A stretch of DNA of 64,000 bases. Origin: Actinopolymorpha pittospori. GTDB lineage: Bacteria > Actinomycetota > Actinomycetes > Propionibacteriales > Actinopolymorphaceae. Both the position numbers and the translations under genes were made by a program. The stretch lies in the NCBI RefSeq assembly GCF_014873875.1, contig NZ_JADBEM010000001.1, forward strand, positions 5,270,001 through 5,334,000. The letters run 5' to 3'. Numbering within the stretch: position 1 is the first letter of the stretch; each line of letters opens with the position of its first letter. The notes below the pieces were generated by a model that saw only the letters and a program-made list of their open reading frames with translations, did no database searches and was not told where the DNA came from. Positions 33,895 through 42,789 of this stretch are shown one piece after another.

Positions 33895-34728
33895 TCACTT
33901 GCCGAGGAACGACAGCAGTGCCTCGTTGACCTCATCGGCGTAGGTCCAGCACAGGCCGTGGTCGGCACCGTCGATCACGACGTACTCGCTCCCGGCGATG
34001 GCCTCGTGGGTCGGCCGTCCACACGCCTCGATGGGCAGGATGCGGTCGGCGCTGCCGTGGACGACGAGCACCGGAATGTCGATCTTCGGCAGGTCGTCCC
34101 GGAAGTCGGTGTGCCAGGTGGCGACGCAGGCGATCGTCCCGATGGCCGAGGCGCCGGCCGCGGAGTTCCACGCGTCGCGGACGGTCTCCTCGCTGATCCT
34201 GCTCCCGAGGGTCTGGTCGAGGTTGAAGAAGTTCTTGTTCCACTCGGTGAAGTAGGCGAACCGGTCCGCGGTGAGGCCCGCCGCGATCTGGTCGAAGATC
34301 TCCTGCGGAACACCGTTGGGGGTCTCCGGCGTGTTGAGGAGGAACGGCGGAACGCCGGAGATGATGGCCGCCCGGCGCACCCGTGCCGACCCGTAGGTGC
34401 CGAGGTAGCGGACGATCTCGCCGCCGCCCATGGAGTGGCCCGCGAGGTCGAAGTCATGCAGGTCGAGGGCCTCGACGAGCTTGGCGAGGTCGGCCGCGAA
34501 CGTGTCGTAGTCGTACCCGACGCTCGGCTGGCTGGACTTGCCGAAACCGCGACGGTCGTAGGTGATGACCCGGTAGCCGGCGGCGAGCAGGGCCCGCTCC
34601 TGCCGTTCCCAGGCCCGTCCGCTCAGCGGGAACCCGTGGATCAGGACGATCGGCCGACCGGTGCCGTGGTCCTCGTAGTAGATGTTGATATCGGCAGAGT
34701 TCTCCTGGCCGACCTTGACGTAGGGCAT
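33895..34728 (-). CDS. Alpha/beta hydrolase (non-heme chloroperoxidase-like)
   Basis: A 277-residue alpha/beta hydrolase with an intact triad: S99 in GHSMGG, D228 (VHGSADRILP) and H257 (DGADHGLCW). The oxyanion strand is HGFPLSG near residue 31. The overall motifs (YDRRGFGKSSQP) are those of the cofactor-free haloperoxidase/esterase group. The ATG with GGAAGGA 5 bases upstream is preferred to an in-frame ATG 42 bases earlier. It is cytoplasmic and appears to be monocistronic. The natural substrate is unknown; perhydrolase activity is known for the family. Confidence 0.92.
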   Translation of the reverse strand: MPYVKVGQENSADINIYYEDHGTGRPIVLIHGFPLSGRAWERQERALLAAGYRVITYDRRGFGKSSQPSVGYDYDTFAADLAKLVEALDLHDFDLAGHSMGGGEIVRYLGTYGSARVRRAAIISGVPPFLLNTPETPNGVPQEIFDQIAAGLTADRFAYFTEWNKNFFNLDQTLGSRISEETVRDAWNSAAGASAIGTIACVATWHTDFRDDLPKIDIPVLVVHGSADRILPIEACGRPTHEAIAGSEYVVIDGADHGLCWTYADEVNEALLSFLGK

Positions 34729-34867
34729 GTCGTTCCTTCCATGCTTGTGGCGCGTAGGAATGCGCTGCAACGGGCGGATGGCCGCTGCGACCTGACTACC
34801 GAACCGGACGCTAGTACGTCACTTCGCGGGCCTCCGCAACAGGTCCCGCCGAATTGGCCGTTTCCGG

Positions 34868-36061
34868 TCAGTTGGCCCCCTCCTCGCCGGCAACGTCGCG
34901 GTGCGGCGTGACCGGCCAGCGTCGTCCGATTCCGACGTGCAGGATGATCGAGGTCGCCAACGCGTTGAGTGACGCGTGCTCCACCCACTCCTGCGCGTGG
35001 GGCGGCCGGACACCGACCGCGTCGACAGCCGCGCCGAGAGCGACCGCCAGTACCACGGCGAGTGCGAGTGTCAGGACCAGGAGTGTGGCGCGTTCGCCGC
35101 GCGGGCCGAGGCGGCCGTGCAGCCAGTCCTCGAAGAGCATCCCGAACAGCAGCCCGGCGGCGACGAAGCAGCCGGCGAGGGCCGCGACCCGCGTGGAGTC
35201 GAGCCCCAGCAGGTCGCACGCCGCGACGTAGCTGAGGATTCCGCCCGCGATCATGACCACGTGCGCCCAGCTCAACCGCCACACCCGGGCCCGGATCCGG
35301 GAGAACGGCCAGCCGCGCCAGACGACGTAGAAGAGCACCTGCCAGACGCCGATCAGCACGAGCGCGGCGCCGGCGTCACCGCCGGATATCGGTCCGTCCC
35401 GTGCGATCACGTCCGAGCCGGCCAGGGGCTCCACCGCCACCAGCGTGAACGAGACCACCAGTGCGACGGCCCACGAGATCGCCACCGCCAGGAGACCGGC
35501 AGGCAGCCGAAGCAGCCGGCGCAGCGGCCAGCCCTCGCCGACGAGGGTGAACTGCAGCATGGCGACGAACGCCGTACCGGCGACCGGCATGGTCGCCGGG
35601 AAGGTGGGCACGTGGCCGGGCCCGGGTGAGGGGTCGAAGATGCCCACCGGGTCGAGGCGGCCGGCCAGAGCCTGGCCGATCCCCGTCAGGACGATCGCCC
35701 CGACGGCGATCAGGGCCGTGTCAGCCCACCCGGACCAGCTCGCCCGAAGCCGGGTGCCCGGCCAGTCCTCCCACCAGAACGCGAGCATCGCGACGAGGGG
35801 GAGTGAGTACGTGATGAGCGGTCCGAGTACGAGGGTCGAGCCTTCGCCGCCGGCGCCGACCGCGAGCACCGCCGCGACCGGAACGACGAGCAGCAACCCG
35901 AGCAGGCCGACGCCTGGCTGCCTGGAGGACCACGCGTGCCCGGCACCAACCGTGGAGCGGTGCCGTCGTTCGTGGGGGAGGGAGATCGGCGGTCGTTCGG
36001 ACAGCCCGGCTCGCCGGTCACGCCCGGTGGGACCGGTCGTGGCCGGGTCGACGCGCGTCAT
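34868..36061 (-). CDS. Multi-pass membrane protein of unknown function, coupled to molybdoenzyme
   Basis: A 397-residue protein with about nine or ten predicted membrane helices, for example VGLLGLLLVVPVAAVLAVG, GSTLVLGPLITYSLPLVAML and VLIGVWQVLFYVVWRGW. I do not recognise the family. Conserved-looking membrane-proximal Trp and Glu residues (WWEDWPG, QFTLVGEGWP, FEDWLHGRLGP) could be functional. The ATG overlaps the stop of the molybdenum-binding subunit by 4 bases, so it is made with that enzyme. A membrane partner, electron acceptor anchor or substrate channel for the oxidoreductase is possible. Confidence 0.75.
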   Translation of the reverse strand: MTRVDPATTGPTGRDRRAGLSERPPISLPHERRHRSTVGAGHAWSSRQPGVGLLGLLLVVPVAAVLAVGAGGEGSTLVLGPLITYSLPLVAMLAFWWEDWPGTRLRASWSGWADTALIAVGAIVLTGIGQALAGRLDPVGIFDPSPGPGHVPTFPATMPVAGTAFVAMLQFTLVGEGWPLRRLLRLPAGLLAVAISWAVALVVSFTLVAVEPLAGSDVIARDGPISGGDAGAALVLIGVWQVLFYVVWRGWPFSRIRARVWRLSWAHVVMIAGGILSYVAACDLLGLDSTRVAALAGCFVAAGLLFGMLFEDWLHGRLGPRGERATLLVLTLALAVVLAVALGAAVDAVGVRPPHAQEWVEHASLNALATSIILHVGIGRRWPVTPHRDVAGEEGAN

Positions 36062-38313
36062 TCCGGTACGACAGAGGGCGCCGGGTCCATGATCAGCTCC
36101 GGAGCCATCGGCAGCCTCCGGATCCGTCGGCCGGTCGCGTGGAAGACGGCGTTGGCGATGGCGGCGGCGACACCGACCTGGCCGATCTCCCCCACGCCCT
36201 TCGCGCCGAGCGCACCGATCACGTCGTCGTCCACCTCGACGAAGTCGACGGTGACGTCGGGGGCGTCGGCGTTGACCGGCACGAGGTACTCGGCCAGGTT
36301 CGTCTCCGCCCAGCGGCCGTGTCGCGGGTCCATGTGGTTGCCCTCGAGGAGGGCCTGGCTCATACCCCAGAGCATGCCGCCCATCAGCTGGCTGCGGGCG
36401 AGGAGCGGGTTGAGCACCCGCCCGGGCGCGAACGCGCCGTTCAGCCGGCGGACGCGTACCAGCCCGAGTTCGGGGTCGACGGCGACCTCGGCGAACTGCG
36501 CGCCGAAGCACAGCAGACCGTGTGGCGTGTCGAGCGGTGGTGGGCGCCACGTGCCCGTTGCCTCCGCGTCCGACATGTGGTTGCGCGCGAGCAGTTCGCG
36601 GTAGGTGTCGGCCACGCCGGAGCGTTCGGAGGAGCTGAGGCGACCGTCCGCGACGGTCACCGACGCCGTACTGACGCCGTGCAGCGGCGATCCCTCGTCG
36701 CCGACCGCCAACCCGACAAGCTGTTCGCGCAACGCGGTGCCGGCGACGTGCACGGCGGAGCTGACCATCGCCGAACCCATCGAACCCACCGCCGCCGAAC
36801 TGTTGGGCAGGTCGGTGTCGCCGGCCTCGAACTCCATGTCGTGCAGCGCGACGCCGAGCGCGTCCGCGCCGACCTCGGTGGCCATCGTCAGCACGCCGGT
36901 GCCGAACTCCTGCGTGGAGGTCGACACCGTCGCGCTGCCGTCAGCGAGGATGCGCGTCCGGGCGCGCTGCGGCGGCATGAAGAACGCCACCGGGTACGCC
37001 GCGGCCGCCATTCCGGTGCCGATCAGCCAGTCGCCGTCGCGGGTCGAACGCGGCGTCGGGTCCCGATCGGCCCAGCCGAATCGTTCGGCGCCGAGGCGAA
37101 GACACTCCGCCAGCCCGTCGCTGGACCAGGGATGGCCGTAGGGGTCGTGCGGTGCGCGGTTGCGCAGCCGCAACTCGACCGGGTCGACCCGCAGCAGACA
37201 GGCGAGCTCGTCCATCACGGTCTCGAGCGTGTAGACGCCGAGGGTCTCGCCCGGTCCGCGGGTGAACGTCGGCGTCATCGTGTTGCCCTTGATGAGGCGG
37301 TGCACGCCCAGGAAGTTGTCGCAGGCGTAGAGCTGGGAGGAGACGCCGGTCGCGGGCTCGGCCCAGTCGTCGAAGGGCGAGGTGATCGAGAGCTTCTCGT
37401 GCCGGATGGCGGTCAGCCGCCCCTCGTGGGTGACGCCGATCGCCATCCGCTGCTCCTGCTCCTCCCGGTGTCCGGTGGAGGTGAACATCTGCGGCCGGGT
37501 GAGCATCAGCTTCACCGGTCGGTCGACGTGGCGCGCGGCCATCGCGGTGAGCGTCACGTGCGGCCAGACCATCGCCTTGGAGCCGAACCCGCCGCCGACG
37601 AAGTGCGTGCGGACGCGGACGTGGGAGATGGGCAGCCCGAGGTACGCGGCCACGGTCTGCTGGGTGGCCCGGATTCCCATCGTCGAGTCGTACAGCATCA
37701 GCTTCCCGCCCTCCCACACGGCGACCGTCGACGGAGCCTCCAGCGCGTTGTGGTGGTTGGCCGCCATCTGGAAGGTGGCGTGGATCCGCACGTCCGCCCG
37801 CGCCAGACCGGCCTCGACGTCGCCACGCTCGTTGCGCCCGGGCATCAGTCCGCCGAAGAGGCGCTCCGCGTCGTAGGCCTGCTCGCGGCCCTGGTCGATC
37901 GTGGTGACCGCCGGGGTGGGTTCGTAGGAGACGCGCACCAGCGAGGCCGCGTACTGCGCCTGCTCGTACTCCTCGGCGACGACGAGGGCCACCGGCTGGC
38001 CCGCGTAGTGGACCACGTCGTCCTGCATCGGGAAGAAGGTCTCGCCGGGCGCGGCACCGCCCAGGAGCGACGGCAACAGCGGCGGCTGTACGGCGACCTT
38101 CGGCAACTCGTCGTGGGTGAGCACGGCCAGCACGCCCCGCGCGGACCGGGCGGCCTCGACGTCGATCGCGCTCACCCGGCCACTGGCGATCGTCGCCCCG
38201 ACGAGCACCAGATAGGCCATGTCTGGTTGGGGAATCTCCGCTGAGTACCGGGCGGCTCCGGTGACCTTGGCCGGACCGTCCACCCGCGTCACCGGCGTAC
38301 CGACGGCGGTCAT
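36058..38313 (-). CDS. Xanthine dehydrogenase-family molybdopterin-binding subunit
   Basis: A 751-residue large subunit of a molybdenum hydroxylase. The N-terminal aldehyde-oxidase domain begins VTRVDGPAKVTGAARYSAE; the molybdopterin-contact loop VGGGFGSKA and the catalytic glutamate loop GAKGVGEIGQVG near the C-terminus are intact. It hydroxylates an aldehyde or heterocycle, with electrons passing to the FeS and FAD subunits upstream. GGGGAGGG precedes the ATG, and 4-base overlaps link it to the FAD subunit and the membrane protein. The substrate (purine, CO, aldehyde, other) cannot be decided; no CoxL-type AYXCSFR loop is seen. Confidence 0.92.
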   Translation of the reverse strand: MTAVGTPVTRVDGPAKVTGAARYSAEIPQPDMAYLVLVGATIASGRVSAIDVEAARSARGVLAVLTHDELPKVAVQPPLLPSLLGGAAPGETFFPMQDDVVHYAGQPVALVVAEEYEQAQYAASLVRVSYEPTPAVTTIDQGREQAYDAERLFGGLMPGRNERGDVEAGLARADVRIHATFQMAANHHNALEAPSTVAVWEGGKLMLYDSTMGIRATQQTVAAYLGLPISHVRVRTHFVGGGFGSKAMVWPHVTLTAMAARHVDRPVKLMLTRPQMFTSTGHREEQEQRMAIGVTHEGRLTAIRHEKLSITSPFDDWAEPATGVSSQLYACDNFLGVHRLIKGNTMTPTFTRGPGETLGVYTLETVMDELACLLRVDPVELRLRNRAPHDPYGHPWSSDGLAECLRLGAERFGWADRDPTPRSTRDGDWLIGTGMAAAAYPVAFFMPPQRARTRILADGSATVSTSTQEFGTGVLTMATEVGADALGVALHDMEFEAGDTDLPNSSAAVGSMGSAMVSSAVHVAGTALREQLVGLAVGDEGSPLHGVSTASVTVADGRLSSSERSGVADTYRELLARNHMSDAEATGTWRPPPLDTPHGLLCFGAQFAEVAVDPELGLVRVRRLNGAFAPGRVLNPLLARSQLMGGMLWGMSQALLEGNHMDPRHGRWAETNLAEYLVPVNADAPDVTVDFVEVDDDVIGALGAKGVGEIGQVGVAAAIANAVFHATGRRIRRLPMAPELIMDPAPSVVPE

Positions 38314-39302
38314 GGCCGCCCTCCCCTCAGGCTGGCGGTCAGGCCCCGGACGAGTGCGCGCCGCGCGAACTCGACCTTGAAGGCGTTGTGTTCGCGGACG
38401 ACCGCGGTCTCGAACTCGGCGGCGGCGGCGCGCCGGAACGACTCCTCCTCCGCCGGGGCTCCGACCAGCGCGGCCTCGGCGCGGCGGGCCCGCCACGGCT
38501 TCGTGCCGACGCCGCCCAGGGCGAGGCGCACACCGGTCACGGTGCCGTCGTCCACCTCGATCGCCGCCGCGACCGACACGAGCGCGAACTCATACGACTG
38601 CCGGTCGCGGAACTTGAGGTAGATCGAGCGGCGACCGATCGGCGCGCCGGGAACGTCGATGCCGACGATCAGCTCGCCGTGGGCGATCGGATGCTCGACC
38701 TCGGGTGTCTCGCCGGGGAGCAGGAAGAAGTCGTCGAAGGCGATCGCCCGCTCGCCGTCAGGACCCACCGTCTGGACAACGGCGTCGAACGCCACGAGCG
38801 CGACCGCGACGTCAGAGGGATGGGTGGCGATGCAGTGCTCGCTGGTGCCGAGGATCGCGTGACCTCGGTTCAGCCCCTCCAGGGCCGAGCAACCCGAACC
38901 CGGCTCACGTTTGTTGCACGGTGAGACGCCGTCGCGTAGGTAGGCGCAGCGGGTGCGCTGGCGAAGGTTGCCTCCAAGCGATGCCATGTTGCGGAGCTGC
39001 TCGGAGGCGCCCAGCAGCAACGCCCGGGAGATCGCCGGGAACTCTCGGACCACACTCGGCGTGCGCGCGATGTCGCTCATGCGGGCGAGTGCGCCGATGT
39101 GCAGGCCGCCGTCGGGACGTTCCTCGACGTCGGTCAGCGGGAGGTCGTTGATGTCGATGAGGTGGTCCGAACGTGAGATGCCGGCGCGGATCAGGTCGAC
39201 CTCGGTCGTCCCACCGGCGAGGAAGGCACTCGTGGGACTCGTCGCCGCCAGCGCGACGGCGTCCTCGACGTCGGCCGCCCGGCTGTAGGTCAGCGGCCTC
39301 AC
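38310..39302 (-). CDS. Xanthine dehydrogenase-family FAD-binding subunit
   Basis: A 330-residue medium subunit. The FAD-binding segments FLAGGTTEVDLIR near residue 30 and MASLGGNLRQRTRC near residue 110 are clear, and a cysteine-containing SPCNKREPGSGC insert is typical of the YagS-like branch. It carries electrons from the 2Fe-2S subunit to an acceptor. GTG start, overlapping the small-subunit stop by 4 bases; its own stop overlaps the large-subunit ATG by 4 bases. Confidence 0.92.
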   Translation of the reverse strand: MRPLTYSRAADVEDAVALAATSPTSAFLAGGTTEVDLIRAGISRSDHLIDINDLPLTDVEERPDGGLHIGALARMSDIARTPSVVREFPAISRALLLGASEQLRNMASLGGNLRQRTRCAYLRDGVSPCNKREPGSGCSALEGLNRGHAILGTSEHCIATHPSDVAVALVAFDAVVQTVGPDGERAIAFDDFFLLPGETPEVEHPIAHGELIVGIDVPGAPIGRRSIYLKFRDRQSYEFALVSVAAAIEVDDGTVTGVRLALGGVGTKPWRARRAEAALVGAPAEEESFRRAAAAEFETAVVREHNAFKVEFARRALVRGLTASLRGGRP

Positions 39303-39826
39303 ACGCCACCGCCCGCACCGTCGCGGACGTGCCGGATCGCGGCCCGGATGTTCGGATAGGCCGCGCAGCGGCAGATGTTGCCGCTCATGAACTCACTGAT
39401 GTCCTCGTCGCTTTCGGCGTTGCCTTCCTCGATGAGCTTGACGGCGGACATGATCTGTCCCGGCGTGCAGTAGCCGCACTGGAACGCGTCGTGCTCGATG
39501 AACGCGCGCTGCATCGGGTGCAGCTCCTCGCCGTCCGCGAGCCCCTCGATGGTGACGATCTCGTGGCCGGACGCGGCGATCGCCAGGGTGAGGCAGGCGA
39601 GGACCCGGCGGCCGTCGACCCACACCGTGCAGGCGCCACACGTGCCCTGGTCGCAACCCTTCTTGCTGCCGGTGAGGTCGAGGTGCTCACGCAGCGCGTC
39701 GAGCAGGCTGACGCGCGGCTCGAGATCGACCTCGTGGTGGCTGCCGTTGACGTCGAGCGGCACCGGCACCTTCGCCGGTCCTCGAACGCGGACTCGGGCA
39801 TTGCTGCGCGGCTCGGCGACAGTCAC
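39299..39826 (-). CDS. Xanthine dehydrogenase-family (2Fe-2S) subunit
   Basis: A 175-residue small subunit with two 2Fe-2S domains: the plant-ferredoxin-type C-x4-C-x2-C (GCDQGTCGAC) then a cysteine in RVLACLTLA, and the helical domain with CGYCTPGQ and C-x-C (GNICRCAAY). GTG with AAGGAG 9 bases upstream is the start. It is the first gene of a four-gene operon (FeS, FAD, Mo, membrane protein) in which every junction is an ATGA/GTGA overlap. There is no Tat signal, so the enzyme is cytoplasmic, unlike PaoA/YagT. Confidence 0.92.
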   Translation of the reverse strand: MTVAEPRSNARVRVRGPAKVPVPLDVNGSHHEVDLEPRVSLLDALREHLDLTGSKKGCDQGTCGACTVWVDGRRVLACLTLAIAASGHEIVTIEGLADGEELHPMQRAFIEHDAFQCGYCTPGQIMSAVKLIEEGNAESDEDISEFMSGNICRCAAYPNIRAAIRHVRDGAGGGV

Positions 39827-39987
39827 GGTCGATTGCTCCTTGACTCGATCGGCACGACCCTCAGCGTGCGCATGCTCGAACGCGCATGTCCAAGACCTTT
39901 GTCGCGCCGATCGATTCCCGTACGGCATGGACCCTCGTCCCGCGGGGACAGGGATTCCTGCGTCGAGTCGACCTATATCCCGATCGA

Positions 39988-40713
39988 TCAGGCTCCTCGC
40001 CCGGCGAGGTCCGGGACATCGGCGACGAACCGGGCGTCGACCACCGCGACCAACTCCTGCGGAACCGGGTCGAGAGAGGGCGTCTCGGGCATGCCGACAG
40101 CGGAGGCTCGCGCCGCCATGCGCGAGACGTTCGAGTCACTCGCGTATGCCCCGCTCCCGCGCTCGAGCAGTCCGGCGTCCGCGATCTGTTCGAGGCGGTT
40201 CAGTGAGCCACCCAGCGCCGATGCGTAGTGGCGCCCCTTGTCGATCGCGGCCTGGACAGCCTCCGCGCGAACCTCGGGCCAGGACGGGTTGTCGGGATCG
40301 ACCCCCCAGCTGACGTACGTCACGTCGAACGCCTCGTGGGTCGCCAGCGCGGCGGTGAGCCGATCGACCAGATCGAACTCGCGCACGACGAGGGAAACCG
40401 CGACCTGTGCGATCACCCGCCCGGTGGGTCGATGCCCATGGGTCCGTTCGTCCACGTCGTACTCCGGCTGGGTGGTGGCCGAGTAGGCCGACCAGGTGAG
40501 CGCCGAGCGTTGCGAGTCGGCCGTGCGGCGCACTCCTCCGAGCGAGCCGACCGCGTCGGTCAGCTGCCTCAACGCGCCCGCGACAGTCGTCAACGCCGCC
40601 GGCTTGGTGTCCTCGGTGGCTTCCAGCGTCCCGTTCAACACGCCGAAGTCGGGTGCCACGGTCATCCGGGCCTCCCCACGCACCGAGACCAACGTGGTCC
40701 TCTGCTCGTCCAT
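39988..40713 (-). CDS. SIMPL (DUF541) domain protein
   Basis: A 241-residue protein of the SIMPL/DUF541 family: it starts TTLVSVRGEARMTVAPD and has the usual KGRHYASALGGSLNRLEQI segment. Unlike many members it has no signal peptide and should be cytoplasmic. AAGGAG precedes the ATG. Family members are linked to signalling or stress protection, without a known reaction. It runs in the same direction as the molybdoenzyme operon but is separated by 160 bases. Confidence 0.85.
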   Translation of the reverse strand: MDEQRTTLVSVRGEARMTVAPDFGVLNGTLEATEDTKPAALTTVAGALRQLTDAVGSLGGVRRTADSQRSALTWSAYSATTQPEYDVDERTHGHRPTGRVIAQVAVSLVVREFDLVDRLTAALATHEAFDVTYVSWGVDPDNPSWPEVRAEAVQAAIDKGRHYASALGGSLNRLEQIADAGLLERGSGAYASDSNVSRMAARASAVGMPETPSLDPVPQELVAVVDARFVADVPDLAGRGA

Positions 40714-40872
40714 GGCACCGCTCCTTCAGCTGGGCCGAGCCTTCCCCGGCATCCTGCCCCTCATGCTCGGAACATGCTTGGGAACGACGGGCTTGGACCC
40801 GCACCAGTGGCGTGCCGTTCGTTCGGGCATCGGGTCGGCCCGTGGCGGCGAAGGTCGGTAGCGTGCCTGGGC

Positions 40873-41889
40873 ATGGCCCGGGTACCGCCTCGCGGAACAG
40901 TGTCGCGTGAGTTGCTCGATGTCGTCAGCAGGCAGTACGGACTCCAGCCGCTGAGCGACCATTCCGACCTGGAGGACTCGTTCAACCTCAACGTGGTCGT
41001 CCGGGATGGTGACCAGCGGCTTGTGGTGCGGGTGTACCGGTCATCGACGACCGCGCCGCGGTTGGAGGCCGTGCAACGCGTCAGGCGGTTCCTGATCGAC
41101 GACGGTCTGCCGTTCGCACCGCTGCGACCGACTCTGGAAGGCTGTGGATGGTGCGAGTTCGACGGTCGGCTCATCGAGGTCGAGCAGTTCGTGCCCTCAC
41201 AGACCTACATGGAGTCCTTCGAGCACATCCGCCTCGCGATGCCCGTGCTCGCCCACCTGCACAACCGGCTCGGACTGGCTCCGGCGACGGGCGCGGCGGC
41301 GGCAGCCCCGGTGGCGAATCACGTCGACTCCGCCCACGTTGTCGAATCCGTTGCCGCCGGACTGGCGGTGGCGCGAAGCGCCAGCCTGTCGGCGGAGGAG
41401 TCTCGGTACGCCGCGATCGCCGAAACGCTGTCACATCGGTTACGGCGAGCAGAGAAACAGGACGGCGGCCGGCTGCGTTGTCAGCTCGTCCATGGCGACT
41501 TCTGGGACGACAACGTGAAGTTCACCGGGTCTCGCGTCTCACTGATCACGGACCTGGACTTCATGGGCGTCCGACCACGCGTCGACGACCTTGCACTGAC
41601 GCTGTTCTACACCAACGAGCGACTCGGACGTGATGACAGCTCGGGCCAGCGACCTGCGCAACTACGGGAGCTCGTCGACGCCTACGACGAAGCGCTCCGT
41701 CCGCGCCTGTCGAAGGCGGAGCGTCAGGCGTTGCCGTACGCCATCGCGCGTACGCCGTTGTGCTTCATCGCCCAGTCGGCTGACTCAGGTGCGGCAGCGG
41801 CGGCCCAGGTGTTGCGGGAGCGGGGACCAGTGCTGTCGTGGGCATTGACCACGATCAACGACAGGCGCTGGACGACAGCGTTCGGGTAA
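40873..41889 (+). CDS. Aminoglycoside-phosphotransferase-family kinase
   Basis: A 338-residue APH/ChoK-fold kinase. The catalytic loop is visible as LVHGDFWDDNV (H-G-D-x4-N) and the metal-binding motif as I-T-D-L-D-F (DFG-like). The N-terminal lobe has RLVVRVYR in the lysine strand position, with Arg instead of the common Lys, and E in the helix. It may phosphorylate an aminoglycoside, homoserine-like or other small alcohol; a resistance role is not demonstrated. The chosen ATG opens the family's first helix. It lies just upstream of the ABC cluster on the same strand. Confidence 0.8.
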   Translation: MARVPPRGTVSRELLDVVSRQYGLQPLSDHSDLEDSFNLNVVVRDGDQRLVVRVYRSSTTAPRLEAVQRVRRFLIDDGLPFAPLRPTLEGCGWCEFDGRLIEVEQFVPSQTYMESFEHIRLAMPVLAHLHNRLGLAPATGAAAAAPVANHVDSAHVVESVAAGLAVARSASLSAEESRYAAIAETLSHRLRRAEKQDGGRLRCQLVHGDFWDDNVKFTGSRVSLITDLDFMGVRPRVDDLALTLFYTNERLGRDDSSGQRPAQLRELVDAYDEALRPRLSKAERQALPYAIARTPLCFIAQSADSGAAAAAQVLRERGPVLSWALTTINDRRWTTAFG

Positions 41890-41992
41890 CGGCGTAGGCG
41901 GTCCAGGACCGAGGACGACGGCGGGAACGGCTGTCGAATGCGCCTTTTCCGGCCACGTGACCCGCCTGGGCGCGGGCCGGGATACGGGTATC

Positions 41993-42781
41993 GTGACTGC
42001 GCAGTTTGCCCCAGCCCCGAAGCGATGCGAGGCAATTTTGCGAACCGTCTCCGTAGACCGGCTGACCGCCGCGTACGACACCGGCGATCCGGTCCTGCGG
42101 GACGTGACGGTGAGCGCCGAGCCCGGTCGGATGCTGGCCGTCAGCGGCAGGTCCGGCGCGGGCAAGACGACGTTGCTCACGACGATGGCCGGTCTGCTGC
42201 GGCCCGCCAGCGGGACGGTCTTCCTCGACGGCGAGCCGCTGCGCGACCGCGACCACGCCGTCGCCCAGGGCGTCGCGCTGATCCCACAGGACAACGGCCT
42301 CGCCACCTTCCTGACCGCGGGTGAGAACGTCGAGGTGGCGCTCCTCGCCAACGGATGCCGGCCGGCCGAGGCGCGCCGACTCACCGTCGAGTTCCTGGAA
42401 CAGCTCGGACTGGCGGGGCAACGAGACCAGCTGGTCGAGGAACTGTCCGGCGGGCAACAGCAGCGCACCGCGATCGCACGCGGGCTCGCCCTGCGCGGCG
42501 ACGTACTCCTCGCCGACGAGGTGACCAGCGAGCTTGACGCGGTTTCTCGCCAGTCGGTGATGGAGCTGCTGCGGAAGGAGGCGGACCGGGGTGCGGCGGT
42601 GGTGTTCGCCACGCACGACCCGGACGCGGCCGCCCTGTGTGACGCCGAGCTCCACCTGGTCGACGGCAGTGCCGAACTCATCCGGGCGGAGCTGGATCCG
42701 CCACAGCCGAAGGGGGTCGAGCAGGCAACCGTGTCAGCCGTGCCGAACGGCGGCCGCCACGATCCCGCTCCTCCCGCGTAG
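41993..42781 (+). CDS. ABC transporter ATP-binding protein (FtsX-type partner, first)
   Basis: A 262-residue ATPase of the MacB/LolD-like group. Walker A is SGRSGAGKTT (K58), signature LSGGQQQRTAIARGL, Walker B LLADEVTSELD and switch histidine THDPD. Start uncertain: GTG at 41957 or 41993; the latter is used because the conserved fold begins soon after. It precedes a large FtsX-like permease by 8 bases, followed by a second permease and a second ATPase, forming a four-gene unit. All ATPase motifs are canonical, in contrast to the second ATPase. Confidence 0.88.
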   Translation: MTAQFAPAPKRCEAILRTVSVDRLTAAYDTGDPVLRDVTVSAEPGRMLAVSGRSGAGKTTLLTTMAGLLRPASGTVFLDGEPLRDRDHAVAQGVALIPQDNGLATFLTAGENVEVALLANGCRPAEARRLTVEFLEQLGLAGQRDQLVEELSGGQQQRTAIARGLALRGDVLLADEVTSELDAVSRQSVMELLRKEADRGAAVVFATHDPDAAALCDAELHLVDGSAELIRAELDPPQPKGVEQATVSAVPNGGRHDPAPPA

Positions 42782-42789
42782 GCCACGGC

